A DNA stretch of 64,000 bases from an uncultured Muribaculaceae bacterium (GTDB lineage Bacteria > Bacteroidota > Bacteroidia > Bacteroidales > Muribaculaceae). The stretch covers positions 30,532 through 94,531 of the forward strand of contig CALUMJ010000008.1 in NCBI GenBank assembly GCA_944321715.1. The letters run 5' to 3'. The notes below the pieces were generated by a model. It saw only the letters and a list, made by a program, of their open reading frames with translations, was not told where the DNA came from and made no database searches. The position numbers and the translations under genes were made by a program. Of the stretch, positions 18,833 to 28,817 are shown in pieces; within the stretch, counting starts at the first letter, position 1, and every line of letters begins with the position of its first letter.

Positions 18833-20887
18833 ATGATAAAAGACATTATAACTGCCAACAGCGGCATCGCCGCAGGAACAAAAGAAATTGAAATATTAAG
18901 GCAAAATTTCCCCGCGTGTTTCCATGCCGACGGAGCTTTCGACATCGAAAGACTGCGCGAATATCTGAAAGACAAAGTAGAAGTGACCGACGAGGGTTAT
19001 GAACTACGTTTCCTCGGGAAAAACTATGCGCGGCTGCTCGCTCAGCTCGACACGACGACCGTCATAGTTCCCGATGAGAAACACAACAGCTTGCCTGAAA
19101 ACGTCGACAGCAAAAACATATACATCAGCGGCGACAACTTGGATGCCCTCAAGCACCTGCTCAAGTCATACGCCGGAGTCATAAAGTGCATATACATCGA
19201 CCCACCGTACAATACCGGGTCGGACGAATTTGTCTATACCGACAATTTCAACTTCACCGCCGAAGAGCTGGCCGACAAGCTAAGCATTCCCGAAGGTCAA
19301 GCCAGACGCATTCTTGACCTTGCGCGCCGCGGCTCTTCAACCCACTCGGCATGGCTGATGTTCATGCTGCCACGCCTTATGCTTGCCCGCGACCTGCTGT
19401 CAAGCGACGGCGTTATCTTCATCTCCATCGACGACAACGAACAAAGCAACCTGCGGCTGCTCTGCGACGACATCTTCGGCGAAGAAAACATGATTGCCAA
19501 TATCATAGTGCAAGCCAACAAACGTGGGCAAACATACAAACAAATTGCCAAAACTCATGAATATCTCTTGCTTTACGCTAAATCGGAAAATTCAGTAATT
19601 AACGAGCTTAAAAAAGAAATATCAGGCGATTTAAAAAAGGATGACATTAGTGAGTATTCCGAAAGAGAACTAAGGAATCGCAATCCTAAATATGGTAGGT
19701 TTAATCGTCCTAACCTTTTTTATCCAATTTATGTGAACCCTAATAGCTGTGATGCAAATGGTTATTCCCCAGTGTCAACGACTCGTAATGCCGATTTTTG
19801 CCTCCCTGTTTTGCCGTATAACAGCGAGGGCGGCGAAAGCTGCTGGAGGTGGGGTACTCGAAAACTCGAAACAAACAACGACACCAATACCATGGTGAGC
19901 AATATAGTTGCCCGGAAGAAAGTGTCGGGAGAATATGGTATATATGAAAAATACCGAAAAGGAACATACAAGGCAAAGACCATTTGGTTTGAAACTGCCA
20001 TTCTCGATGACGACGATGATGAAGACTCTTTAGACCCCCTTACTTGGGACGAAACAGGAGTTATTACCGAACAAGGCACTTCCGAATTGGGAAAGCTCGG
20101 CATGGCCAATACTTTTGACTTTCCCAAACCGACTTACTTGATAAAGAAAATATTGACAATCGGCTCCGACCTAGATTCTATTTGCCTTGACTTCTTTTCC
20201 GGGTCAGGTACTTTTGCCGATGCCGTTATGCAATTGAACGCCGAGAACGGCAATAGAAGGTATATCGCAGTTCAGCTACCCGCCAACCTCGACATTCGCT
20301 TTACCGAAGCCAAAGCCTCCGATAAACCCAAAATCAAGCAGACAATCGAGTTCCTTGAAACCAACGGGTACCCACACACGTTGGATTATGTAGGATTTGA
20401 GCGCATACGCCGGGCTGCGGAGAAAATCCGCAAGGAAAATCCGCTGTTCAGCGGCGACCTCGGGTTCAAGCACTTCACGCTGAAAGAACCCACTACGCAA
20501 GCCATCGAGCGGATGGAAGCGTTCGACCCGCACTCGACGTTCGGCGACGAAACCCTCGTTGATGAGTTCGGCATTCCTTCCATTCTCACCACATGGCTCG
20601 TGCGCGATGGCTACGGCCTTACGCCCGAAGTGACCACACTCGACCTTGCCGGATATGAAGCCTACTACATCGGCAACCACCTATACATCATCAATCCCAA
20701 CCCGACCGAAGATGCCGTTGCCGCCCTGCTGTGCCGTTACCAGACCGAAGCCGGCTTCAATCCTCAAAACGTTGTCGTGTATGGCTATTCCCTGTCGTGG
20801 AACGAGCTGCAAGGCCTCAAGGACAACCTCGGCACCGTGCAAGCCGGCGAGAAGAATATGCGCATCAACTTTGACATTAGATATTGA
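18833..20887 (+). CDS. mod: Type III restriction-modification methyltransferase (Mod)
   Basis: Mod recognises the asymmetric site and methylates adenine N6; with Res it forms the restriction complex. The 684-residue protein has DPPYNTGSDEF (motif IV, residues 123-133) ahead of the SAM motif DFFSGSGT (about 453-460), the order of beta-class methylases typical of type III. The intervening target-recognition region, around 19590-20150, is visibly richer in A+T than either flank, as expected if it was exchanged by recombination. The reading frame is intact and I find no simple-sequence tract that would suggest phase variation. Res begins seven bases after the stop. Confidence 0.93.
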   Translation: MIKDIITANSGIAAGTKEIEILRQNFPACFHADGAFDIERLREYLKDKVEVTDEGYELRFLGKNYARLLAQLDTTTVIVPDEKHNSLPENVDSKNIYISGDNLDALKHLLKSYAGVIKCIYIDPPYNTGSDEFVYTDNFNFTAEELADKLSIPEGQARRILDLARRGSSTHSAWLMFMLPRLMLARDLLSSDGVIFISIDDNEQSNLRLLCDDIFGEENMIANIIVQANKRGQTYKQIAKTHEYLLLYAKSENSVINELKKEISGDLKKDDISEYSERELRNRNPKYGRFNRPNLFYPIYVNPNSCDANGYSPVSTTRNADFCLPVLPYNSEGGESCWRWGTRKLETNNDTNTMVSNIVARKKVSGEYGIYEKYRKGTYKAKTIWFETAILDDDDDEDSLDPLTWDETGVITEQGTSELGKLGMANTFDFPKPTYLIKKILTIGSDLDSICLDFFSGSGTFADAVMQLNAENGNRRYIAVQLPANLDIRFTEAKASDKPKIKQTIEFLETNGYPHTLDYVGFERIRRAAEKIRKENPLFSGDLGFKHFTLKEPTTQAIERMEAFDPHSTFGDETLVDEFGIPSILTTWLVRDGYGLTPEVTTLDLAGYEAYYIGNHLYIINPNPTEDAVAALLCRYQTEAGFNPQNVVVYGYSLSWNELQGLKDNLGTVQAGEKNMRINFDIRY

Positions 20888-20894
20888 GAACGCC

Positions 20895-23882
20895 ATGGAA
20901 CTAATCCTACAACCGTCACTGCCACACCAGCAAAAGGCCGTCGATGCCGTTGCCGATGTTTTTGCCGGAGTCCCCATCGTGCCGCCAGCGGTGTATTACG
21001 CTAACCCGGTCGTTGACTTGTCGCACAGCGGGCTGGCAGCCAACATTGCGGCCATACAATCCCGCAACGGAATTGCCGCCTGCAACGCCGCCTACACGCA
21101 CGACCCCGAGTGCCTCAACATCGACATAAAGATGGAAACAGGCACGGGCAAGACCTACGTCTATGTCCACACCATGCACGAGTTGCACAAGCGGTATGGC
21201 ATCAACAAGTTTATCGTGGCCGTTCCGTCGCTCGCAATCAAGACGGGGGCAAGGCAATTCATGGACGACGAGTATGTGAAACGCCATTTCCGCGACGTGT
21301 GCGGATATGGTACCGAAATCGAGCTGCTCACGCTCGACACGCCCAAGAAAAAGAAGAAAGGCCGCCAATATTTTCCGGCGGCAGTGAGCGAATTTGTCAA
21401 AGGGTCGAACCGCAATTCTGGCAAGATTTACGTTCTGCTCGTTAATATGCAACTGCTCAAAGTCGCAAAGAACTATATGCTCAGCCGTGACGACTATGGA
21501 AGCGTGGTCGAGGGCTTTTACCGACCGTTCGATGCCTTGCGAGCCACTCGCCCTTTCTTAATCATCGACGAGCCTCACAAATTTGCCATCGACCAAAAGG
21601 CATTCGGCGTAATCAAGAGCGAAATTGCTCCGCAGTGCGTCATCAGGTATGGCGCAACGTTCCCCGAAGTGGCAATAGGCCGAGGACGGGAGAAGAAAAC
21701 CATTCGCCAGTATGCCAACTTGCTATACGACCTCAATGCCTGCCAAGCATTCAACCAAGGATTAATCAAGGGGGTGGCAAAAGAACACTTCGAACCCATT
21801 TCAAAGAAAAGCGGGAAAGTGAAGCTGCTGGGCGCAAAGAAAAACGAAACAGCCACATTCCAATACTGGCAAGCCGACACTAAACGCACCTACCAATTGC
21901 GCGTCAACGACCCTCTGTCAATCATCGACGAGGAGTTTAACGGCATCACCGTGCAAGCAATCGGCAATAGCTGCGTTGAACTTTCAAATGGGCAGACAAA
22001 GAACACAGGCGAAGTGATGGACGTGGACGTGTACATGAATTCCTACCAGGAACAGATGCTGCGGCTCGCCCTGCAACGGCACTTTGAAACCGAGCGTGAA
22101 AACTTCTCGGGACGCAAATTTAAAATCAAGACACTCGCACTGTTTTTCATCGACGACATAGCATCATACCGCCCCGATGCCGAGAGTGGCAAGCGGCCCT
22201 ACCTGCTCGAAGCATTTGAGCGGCTGTTGAAAGAAATGCTTGAAAAGACAATATCGCAACTCGACGAGAATGAAAATGAATACCGCACTTTTCTCGAAGC
22301 AAGCCTCGCAAATATAGAAGCGTGCCACGGCGGATATTTCGCCCAAGACAACAGCTCGTCGGACGAGAAAATAGCCGAAGAAGTGGACGACATACTAAAG
22401 GGCAAGAAGCAATTGCTATCTTTCAAGGACAGCGAGGGCAACTATGTATTGCGCCGTTTTTTGTTCTCGAAGTGGACGCTCAAGGAGGGCTGGGACAACC
22501 CCAACGTTTTCACCATTGCGAAACTGCGTTCAAGCGGCAGCGAAACATCAAAGCTGCAAGAAGTGGGACGCGGCCTGCGCCTACCTGTGGACGAATGCGG
22601 CAACCGCATCGCCAATCAGGAGTTCACGCTCAACTACATCGTTGACTTCTCCGAAGCCGACTTTGCCAACAAACTCGTCGAGCAAATCAACGGAGAGGTT
22701 CCCGAAACACTTGCGGTGACACTCTATCAAATCAAGGCAGTCGCAGAAAAAATGCACATCGCAGACAGGCAGCTCCTTGCTGACCTGCTCATAAAGGAAT
22801 ACATAAATAGCGATTTTACAATCGTCCAGCAAAACCGTACCCGTTTCTTCGAAGAATATCCATTATTCAGCACCGGGGTCAATGCACAGAAAATCAAAGA
22901 CCGTAACAAAGCGGCAGCCAGCAAGCCGGTGGGCATTCGCAAAGCTCGCTATGCCGAAATTGCAGAATTGTGGAATATCTTGAACCAGCAATACACCATC
23001 TGGTATGACAGCCAGCTCAACACGATGCTCGATGCCGCATTGCTCGACATATTAAACTCGGGCAACACACTGTCGCAACAAGTCATTTCGAGCCACCGGG
23101 AAATCGTCAAAAGCGATGGTAACCATGTAACGGCGCAAACGGGCAGCGGCTCACAATACGCCGTCGCCCGCACGATGCCCTACGGATTGTTCCTAAAGCG
23201 AATTTCAGGTGCGACCAATGTTCCAGCCACCACCCTGCACCGGGCAATAAAAATATATGCCGAAACACATGGCGCAATCGACAACACGCATTTCAACGAG
23301 CAATCGGCCAGCTACATCATAAGCCGATTTGCCGACTGGAAAACATCAAACCTCTACGGCTATTTCAGATACAAAAAGACCAATGCGCCCACAGCAGCAA
23401 CAGTCCTCACACACGCCGACGGCTCGATGCGCAACGAAATCGCACAAGGGCGCATAGGCACCAAGGTGCAGGAAGGCGAACCCATGGAGAAATACCTGTA
23501 TGACACCAAGGCATACGACTCGCCGCTGGAACTCGAAAACATCAATGCAGATATTGCCGAAGTCGTCGTGTATGGCAAAATCCCTCGCAGCAGCATTGCC
23601 ATTCCCACCATCACCGGCGACACCTATAGCCCCGACTTCATGTATGTGGTCAAGAAAAACAACGGCGAAAAAGAACTGAACATTGTGGTCGAAACCAAAG
23701 ACGTTGAAAACAAGTCAACACTCCGTGGAACAGAAGAGGTCAAAATCAAGTGCGCCGAGGTATTCTTCCAAAACCTGTCGGCACAAGGCTTCACCGTCCG
23801 TTTCAAGACGCAGTTAAACAACACGAAGATGCTGGAAATCGTCAACGAAGTGCTACACTCCGACACTGCAAGCGATAAATAA
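20895..23882 (+). CDS. res: Type III restriction enzyme Res subunit
   Basis: Res is the ATP-dependent helicase/translocase and nuclease of the type III system. Visible motifs: Walker A METGTGKT (residues 80-87), DEPH at 225-228 in place of DEAD/DEAH as usual for this family, a helicase motif VI-like QEVGRGLRLPV, and near the C terminus a PD-(D/E)xK nuclease core with SPDF (Asp914) and ETK (933-935). I start at ATG 20895, directly after mod; the frame is open further upstream but that is the shadow of mod. 995 residues, normal length and intact. Confidence 0.93.
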   Translation: MELILQPSLPHQQKAVDAVADVFAGVPIVPPAVYYANPVVDLSHSGLAANIAAIQSRNGIAACNAAYTHDPECLNIDIKMETGTGKTYVYVHTMHELHKRYGINKFIVAVPSLAIKTGARQFMDDEYVKRHFRDVCGYGTEIELLTLDTPKKKKKGRQYFPAAVSEFVKGSNRNSGKIYVLLVNMQLLKVAKNYMLSRDDYGSVVEGFYRPFDALRATRPFLIIDEPHKFAIDQKAFGVIKSEIAPQCVIRYGATFPEVAIGRGREKKTIRQYANLLYDLNACQAFNQGLIKGVAKEHFEPISKKSGKVKLLGAKKNETATFQYWQADTKRTYQLRVNDPLSIIDEEFNGITVQAIGNSCVELSNGQTKNTGEVMDVDVYMNSYQEQMLRLALQRHFETERENFSGRKFKIKTLALFFIDDIASYRPDAESGKRPYLLEAFERLLKEMLEKTISQLDENENEYRTFLEASLANIEACHGGYFAQDNSSSDEKIAEEVDDILKGKKQLLSFKDSEGNYVLRRFLFSKWTLKEGWDNPNVFTIAKLRSSGSETSKLQEVGRGLRLPVDECGNRIANQEFTLNYIVDFSEADFANKLVEQINGEVPETLAVTLYQIKAVAEKMHIADRQLLADLLIKEYINSDFTIVQQNRTRFFEEYPLFSTGVNAQKIKDRNKAAASKPVGIRKARYAEIAELWNILNQQYTIWYDSQLNTMLDAALLDILNSGNTLSQQVISSHREIVKSDGNHVTAQTGSGSQYAVARTMPYGLFLKRISGATNVPATTLHRAIKIYAETHGAIDNTHFNEQSASYIISRFADWKTSNLYGYFRYKKTNAPTAATVLTHADGSMRNEIAQGRIGTKVQEGEPMEKYLYDTKAYDSPLELENINADIAEVVVYGKIPRSSIAIPTITGDTYSPDFMYVVKKNNGEKELNIVVETKDVENKSTLRGTEEVKIKCAEVFFQNLSAQGFTVRFKTQLNNTKMLEIVNEVLHSDTASDK

Positions 23883-23908
23883 AAAACTGGTTAATTCGTG
23901 GGCGGCTT

Positions 23909-23939
23909 GTTGCTGTGTGTCGCAATTATAGTTAATTTT
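23909..23939 (+). promoter_or_regulatory. Probable promoter of the class A PBP gene
   Basis: TTG at 23909-23911, a 20-base spacer and TAATTTTG at 23932-23939 form a full Bacteroidetes-type promoter. The leader to the ATG at 24140 would be about 190 bases and would contain the inverted-repeat element at 23983-24082. Confidence 0.55.
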
Positions 23940-23982
23940 GCAGGATAATATGAGGGAGTGGCAAAATGGCAATGCAGTTGCA

Positions 23983-24082
23983 TTGTAGGGACGCACGGCT
24001 CGTGCGTCAGTGTGCAGCGATATTGTAGCGGCATCATTATCACCGGGTTGCCCAAAGGACGCACGAGCCGTGCGCCCCTGCA
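23983..24082. repeat. BIME-like inverted-repeat element, GGACGCACG type, copy 2
   Basis: The left arm (23983-24008) carries GGACGCACGGCTCGTGCGTC; the right arm (24057-24082) is its inverted copy with one changed base (GTGCGCCCC). The spacer is 48 bases, nearly the same as in the copy at 18036. It lies between the res stop and the class A PBP start, inside the predicted leader of the latter. Confidence 0.75.
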
Positions 24083-24139
24083 AACCAGATGGATAGACAT
24101 TTTGGCTCGCCCTCGCAATGGCAATTTTTTCAATGAGTC

Positions 24140-26548
24140 ATGGAACAAACTGAGAACAAACCGAACAACAAGAAGAAAAAAAACGGCAAGTGGACAAAGC
24201 ACATCGTTAAAGCGATATGGATTGCGTTTGCCACCGTTGTCGTGGCACTCACCATAATTTTCATCCTCATTTACAACGGCATCATAGGCTACATGCCTCC
24301 TATCGAGGAGCTGAAAAACCCCACCGACCGTTACGCCACAGTGCTATACACCGCCGATGGAGTGGAGATGGGCCGTTACTACCAGAGCATGGCCAACCGC
24401 GTGTTTGTCGATTTCGACGAACTCTCGCCGCACCTCACCAATGCGCTCATCGCCACCGAGGACGAACGTTTCCTGAGCCACTCGGGCATCGACTTCCGCG
24501 CATTGCTGCGTGCAGTGGTCAAACGTGGGTTGCTTGGGCAGAAAAACGCCGGTGGTGGCAGCACCATCACCCAGCAGCTTGCCAAGCAGCTATACTCGCC
24601 CGATTATGAAAACATGTTCCAGCGAATGTTGCAAAAACCCATTGAATGGGCCATTGCCGTGAAACTCGAACGATATTACACCAAGGACGAAATCATACAA
24701 ATGTATTTCAACCAATTCGACTTCCTCAACAATGCCGTGGGCATCGAAAGTGCCTGCTACGTGTATTTCGGCAAAGAACCGAGCGAAGTGAGCATCGAGG
24801 AAGCCGCCACATTAGTGGGAATGGTGAAAAACCCGTCGCTCTACAACCCAGTGCGATACAACGAGCGCACCCGCAACCGCCGCAACGTGGTACTCGACCA
24901 AATGTGCCGTGCAGGAATGCTCTCCGAGGCCGAAGCCGAGGAATTGAAAAAGAAACCGCTCGTGCTGAACTACCACCGCGTGGACCACAAGGACGGAACA
25001 GCCCCCTATTTCCGCGAGGAATTGCGACGTATGCTGTCGGCAAAGTTGCCGCAACGCAGCAATTACCCAAGTTGGAACCAGCAAGCATTCGTGGACGACT
25101 CCATTGCCTGGGCCACAAACCCATTGTTCGGCTGGGTGGAGAAAAACCGCAAGCCCGACGGCTCGAAATACAACATCTATACCGACGGGCTGAAAATCTA
25201 CACGACAATCGACTCACGTATGCAACGATATGCCGAAGATGCCGTATTAAAGCACCTCGGCAAGAGCCTGCAACCGCGCTTTATCAAAGAAAAGAAAGGC
25301 ACGAGCAACCCTTACACTACCAACCGCGCCGAACTCTCGCTTGAACAACGCGACCAGCTCATAAAACGAGCCATCAGGCAAAGCGAGCGTTACCGTGTAC
25401 TGAAAATTGCAGGACTGAACGACGAGGAAATCACCGAAAACTTCAACACGCCGCGCGAAATGCGTGTATTCTCATACGATGGCGACATCGACACCACCAT
25501 GTCGCCGCTCGACTCGCTGCTCTATGCCAAGTCGTTCCTGCGCACCGGCATGATGTCGATGGACCCGGTTACTGGATATGTAAAAGCCTACGTCGGCGGA
25601 CCGAACTTTAAATATTTCCAATACGACATGGTAAGCACCGGGCGGCGGCAAATAGGTTCGACCATCAAGCCGTTCCTTTATACATACGCAATGGAAGAGG
25701 GCTACACGCCATGCGACGAATTTCTCAATTCGCAACCTGTGCTGCGCGACGAACTCGGCCGCCCATGGATGCCGCGCAACTCGGGCCACGCACGCATAGG
25801 CGAGATGGTGACATTGCGTTGGGCACTTACCAATTCCAACAACTGGATTTCGGCACGCCTGATGGACAACCTGTCGCCGGCACAGCTCGTGCGTAACATG
25901 CACAACTTCGGCATAACCAACTATCTCGACCCCGTGAAGGCAATATGCCTCGGCTCATGCGATGTGTCGGTGAAAGAGATGGTGACAGCATACAGCGCAT
26001 TTGCCAACAAAGGTATGCGTGTTGACCCAGTATTCGTAACCCGCATTACCGACAACCAGGGCAACATAATAAGCGAGTTTGTGCCACAGCACACCGAATG
26101 CATCAGCGAGGACGGGTATTACAAAATACTTTCGATGCTGCTCAACGTCGTTGACTCGGGCACCGGCAACCGTGTGCGCCGCAACCCCTACAAGCTCACG
26201 GCGCAGATGGGCGGAAAAACCGGTACCACCAACTCAAACTCCGACGGCTGGTTCATGGGCTTCACGCCGCAACTCGTCACCGGCGTGTGGGTAGGCGGTG
26301 AAGAACGTTACATACACTTCAACACCATGGCTAACGGCCAAGGTGCCGAAATGGCACTCCCGATATACGGTTTCTATATGAAAAGCGTGTATGGCGACTC
26401 GTCGCTACCCTACTCGCAAGAGGCAAAATTTGAATTCCCCGATGGCTTCGACCCATGCGCAAGGAGCGGCGTGGTGGGCGTGCCACTCGACCAAGTGAGC
26501 GATGAAGATGTCGTTCCAACCGAGTCAATCGAAGGTGTATTCGATTAA
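24140..26548 (+). CDS. mrcA: Class A penicillin-binding protein (PBP1a-type)
   Basis: Bifunctional peptidoglycan synthase anchored in the inner membrane. A lysine-rich cytoplasmic tail and one membrane segment (about residues 26-48) precede a GT51 glycosyltransferase domain with catalytic Glu107 in ATEDERF and GGSTITQQLAK. The transpeptidase domain has the acylation motif STIK (Ser507), an SNN motif and KTGT at 693-696. Length 802 is in the family range. All catalytic residues are present. It stands alone between repeat-rich spacers and has a predicted promoter of its own. Confidence 0.95.
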   Translation: MEQTENKPNNKKKKNGKWTKHIVKAIWIAFATVVVALTIIFILIYNGIIGYMPPIEELKNPTDRYATVLYTADGVEMGRYYQSMANRVFVDFDELSPHLTNALIATEDERFLSHSGIDFRALLRAVVKRGLLGQKNAGGGSTITQQLAKQLYSPDYENMFQRMLQKPIEWAIAVKLERYYTKDEIIQMYFNQFDFLNNAVGIESACYVYFGKEPSEVSIEEAATLVGMVKNPSLYNPVRYNERTRNRRNVVLDQMCRAGMLSEAEAEELKKKPLVLNYHRVDHKDGTAPYFREELRRMLSAKLPQRSNYPSWNQQAFVDDSIAWATNPLFGWVEKNRKPDGSKYNIYTDGLKIYTTIDSRMQRYAEDAVLKHLGKSLQPRFIKEKKGTSNPYTTNRAELSLEQRDQLIKRAIRQSERYRVLKIAGLNDEEITENFNTPREMRVFSYDGDIDTTMSPLDSLLYAKSFLRTGMMSMDPVTGYVKAYVGGPNFKYFQYDMVSTGRRQIGSTIKPFLYTYAMEEGYTPCDEFLNSQPVLRDELGRPWMPRNSGHARIGEMVTLRWALTNSNNWISARLMDNLSPAQLVRNMHNFGITNYLDPVKAICLGSCDVSVKEMVTAYSAFANKGMRVDPVFVTRITDNQGNIISEFVPQHTECISEDGYYKILSMLLNVVDSGTGNRVRRNPYKLTAQMGGKTGTTNSNSDGWFMGFTPQLVTGVWVGGEERYIHFNTMANGQGAEMALPIYGFYMKSVYGDSSLPYSQEAKFEFPDGFDPCARSGVVGVPLDQVSDEDVVPTESIEGVFD

Positions 26549-26670
26549 CACACACATACCGCCACCCACAACTCAGTAAAGTCAAAATAAAATTAGCGGA
26601 GGTGTACCGTAATTGTATATTCATTGCCTTATAGAGGGTATATCAAAATTGCAAATACATTTACTTTGTT

Positions 26671-26982
26671 GTAGAGCCGTCATATCATGGCGGCTCGATG
26701 ACATCTCGATTGCAACCGTAATATACTGTAAATGTGGCAGTAACGGAGGTGTATCAAAATAGGCTTATCCCAGTTCAATGTAGAGACGCGATTTATCGCG
26801 TCTGCTTCTGCTGAATATACAATTGTCTGATGCACAACATAATAGATTACTGCAACGACAGACGCGATAAATCGCGTCTCTACAAAAGTCACAAAATCCT
26901 TAATTTTGATACACCCTCTACACAATTGCCTGTCTGTAATGCTGATTGTTTCAGACATCGCTATTTTGATACACGGCTCTAC
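26671..26982. repeat. Nested composite of inverted repeats
   Basis: Outermost arms are GTAGAGCCG (26671-26679) and CGGCTCTAC (26974-26982). Inside, GTGTATCAAAATAG (26749-26762) pairs exactly with CTATTTTGATACAC (26961-26974), and GGTGTATCAAAAT also pairs with 26903-26915. The innermost part is the hairpin pair element at 26780-26883. This looks like successive insertion of small repeats into one another. Confidence 0.6.
26780..26883. repeat. BIME-like inverted-repeat element, GAGACGCGAT type
   Basis: Two exact 25-base inverted arms (26780-26804 and 26859-26883), each a self-complementary hairpin of the type GACGCGAT-TT-ATCGCGTC, are 54 bases apart. Architecture and spacing equal those of the two GGACGCACG-type elements, but the sequence differs. 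Confidence 0.75.
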
Positions 26983-27180
26983 TAAAAATATTTGCGATTA
27001 TAACACAGCCTCGCATGCAATATCGCACCACAAGCAACTGTATTTCAAGTATATATACATTTATCGAAGCGCCAAACACTCGAACCGTGAATCCCTGCGA
27101 CGTGGGTGCAATGCCATTTCCACTCAATCCATTCTTTTATATCCTCGCCCAACAACGACGCAATTTCGCAATGGCAAATA

Positions 27181-27211
27181 TTGCCGAGGCGGCAGGAATA
27201 TATTACCTTTG
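27181..27211 (+). promoter_or_regulatory. Promoter of pyk
   Basis: TTG at 27181-27183, 20 bases, then TACCTTTG at 27204-27211. The pyk ATG is 91 bases further on. Confidence 0.65.
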
Positions 27212-27302
27212 CACAAGAGTTTGCAAAATGCCACAATGCATGGCAACTCCATTGTTTAACGGCTTCATGGCAGAAGCCGCAGTGTTTTAGGCTTATACAA
27301 TT

Positions 27303-28793
27303 ATGAATAAATTTACAAAGATTGTAGCGACAATATCGGACAAGCGCTGCGACAAGGAATTCATACAACAACTATTCGACAACGGGCTGAACGTAGTGCG
27401 CATGAATTCGGCCCACATCAACCGCGAAGGATTTGAAAGAATCATAGGTAACGTTCGTGCAGTTTCCGACCGCATAGGTATCCTCATGGACACCAAAGGG
27501 CCTGAGGTACGCACAACTACCAACGCCGACGATGCCGACATCGACATCACCGAGGGCGACAAAGTGAAAGTGGTTGGTCGCCCCGACGGCATCACCACGC
27601 ACGATACGATATGCCTGTCGTATCCACAAATCGCCAATGACGTGATGCCAGGCGCACACCTGCTCATCGATGACGGGGAACTCGATTTCGTAATCGACAG
27701 CATTGCCGACGGAGTGATTTACTGCACGGCACGAAACAGTGGCTCGCTGGGTTCGCGCAAAAGTGTCAACATTCCGGGCGTGAAAATATGCTTGCCGTCG
27801 CTCACACAGCGCGACATCGTGAACATACACACGGCCATCGACCTCGACATAGACTTCATTGCTCACTCGTTTGTGCGCACCAAGCAAGACGTACTCGACA
27901 TACAGGCAATACTCGACTCGCGCGGAAGCCACATAAAAATAATTGCCAAAATAGAAAACCAGGAAGGCATCGACAACTTCGACGAAATACTCGATGCTGC
28001 ATACGGCATAATGATAGCCCGCGGCGACCTTGGCATAGAAGTGCCGGCCGAAAAAATCCCGAGCATCCAAAACGACCTTATAAGCCGCTGCATAGCTGCC
28101 CACAAGCCCGTAATAGTGGCTACACAGATGTTGCACTCGATGATTACCAGCCCGCGCCCGACGCGCGCCGAGGTGTCGGACATCGCCAACGCAGTATATC
28201 AACGCACCGACGCGCTGATGCTGAGTGGCGAAACGGCCTACGGCAAATACCCCATCGAGGCAATCTCCACAATGGCATCAGTGGCCATCGAAGCCGAAAA
28301 TATGCTACACAAAATGCCGCATAACGACGAGCACCACCCACCAATGGAAAACGACGTGACATCGTTCCTCGCACACCAAGCCGTTGACTCGGCCGAGGTG
28401 CTCGACACCCAAGCCATCATCACCGACAGCTACACTGGGCGCACGGCACGTTACATCGCCTCGTTCCGCGGCAAGAACCCCACCCTGGCACTGTGCTACT
28501 ACAGCCACGTTATCAGGCAACTCGCACTTAGTTATGGCGTATTCCCGGTATATCTGAAGCGGTCGGCAACTTCACGCGAGTACCTATATACGGGGCTTAA
28601 ACAGCTCATAAACCTCGGGCTGCTCCAAGACGACTACTTAATCGCCTACATTGGCGGCGCATACGGCGAGGGGCGCGGCACGTCGTTCCTCGAAATCAAC
28701 CGCGTGGGCGACATCATAGCCGACTATGACGATTACCTGCTGCCCAACTTGGAAACATCACCCCAGCACTCCACCGAAAAGCAAGACCAATGA
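27303..28793 (+). CDS. pyk: Pyruvate kinase
   Basis: Glycolytic enzyme converting phosphoenolpyruvate and ADP to pyruvate and ATP. The 496-residue protein shows VRMNSAHINREGF near the N terminus, the MDTKGPEVR motif, the substrate-region IIAKIENQEGIDNFDEIL, MIARGDLGIEVP and the ATQMLHSMI segment, followed by a C-terminal allosteric-type domain. Start ATG 27303 follows a consensus promoter. It appears to be a single-gene transcript. Confidence 0.96.
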   Translation: MNKFTKIVATISDKRCDKEFIQQLFDNGLNVVRMNSAHINREGFERIIGNVRAVSDRIGILMDTKGPEVRTTTNADDADIDITEGDKVKVVGRPDGITTHDTICLSYPQIANDVMPGAHLLIDDGELDFVIDSIADGVIYCTARNSGSLGSRKSVNIPGVKICLPSLTQRDIVNIHTAIDLDIDFIAHSFVRTKQDVLDIQAILDSRGSHIKIIAKIENQEGIDNFDEILDAAYGIMIARGDLGIEVPAEKIPSIQNDLISRCIAAHKPVIVATQMLHSMITSPRPTRAEVSDIANAVYQRTDALMLSGETAYGKYPIEAISTMASVAIEAENMLHKMPHNDEHHPPMENDVTSFLAHQAVDSAEVLDTQAIITDSYTGRTARYIASFRGKNPTLALCYYSHVIRQLALSYGVFPVYLKRSATSREYLYTGLKQLINLGLLQDDYLIAYIGGAYGEGRGTSFLEINRVGDIIADYDDYLLPNLETSPQHSTEKQDQ

Positions 28794-28817
28794 TGCGCCG
28801 CCATGCGCTACACTTGC

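Larger units (their letters stand above)
26549..27180. other. Repeat-rich spacer, no gene seen
   Basis: No supported coding sequence in 632 bases. The first half is a patchwork of related pieces (GGAGGTGTACCGTAATT near 26597, GGTATATCAAAATTG near 26634, GGTGTATCAAAAT at 26748) and nested inverted repeats described separately. The second half, about 26990-27180, is unremarkable A+T-rich sequence leading to the pyk promoter. Confidence 0.6.

Noticed and set aside
18221-23882. YigZ-family protein as a third subunit of the type III R-M system
   Set aside because: Close spacing suggests shared transcription only; the family is ubiquitous outside R-M loci.
23853-24083. Small frames reading DARAVRP in the inverted repeats (also near 18000 and 24000)
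   Set aside because: They arise from the GGACGCACG repeat itself, which recurs in non-coding spacers.
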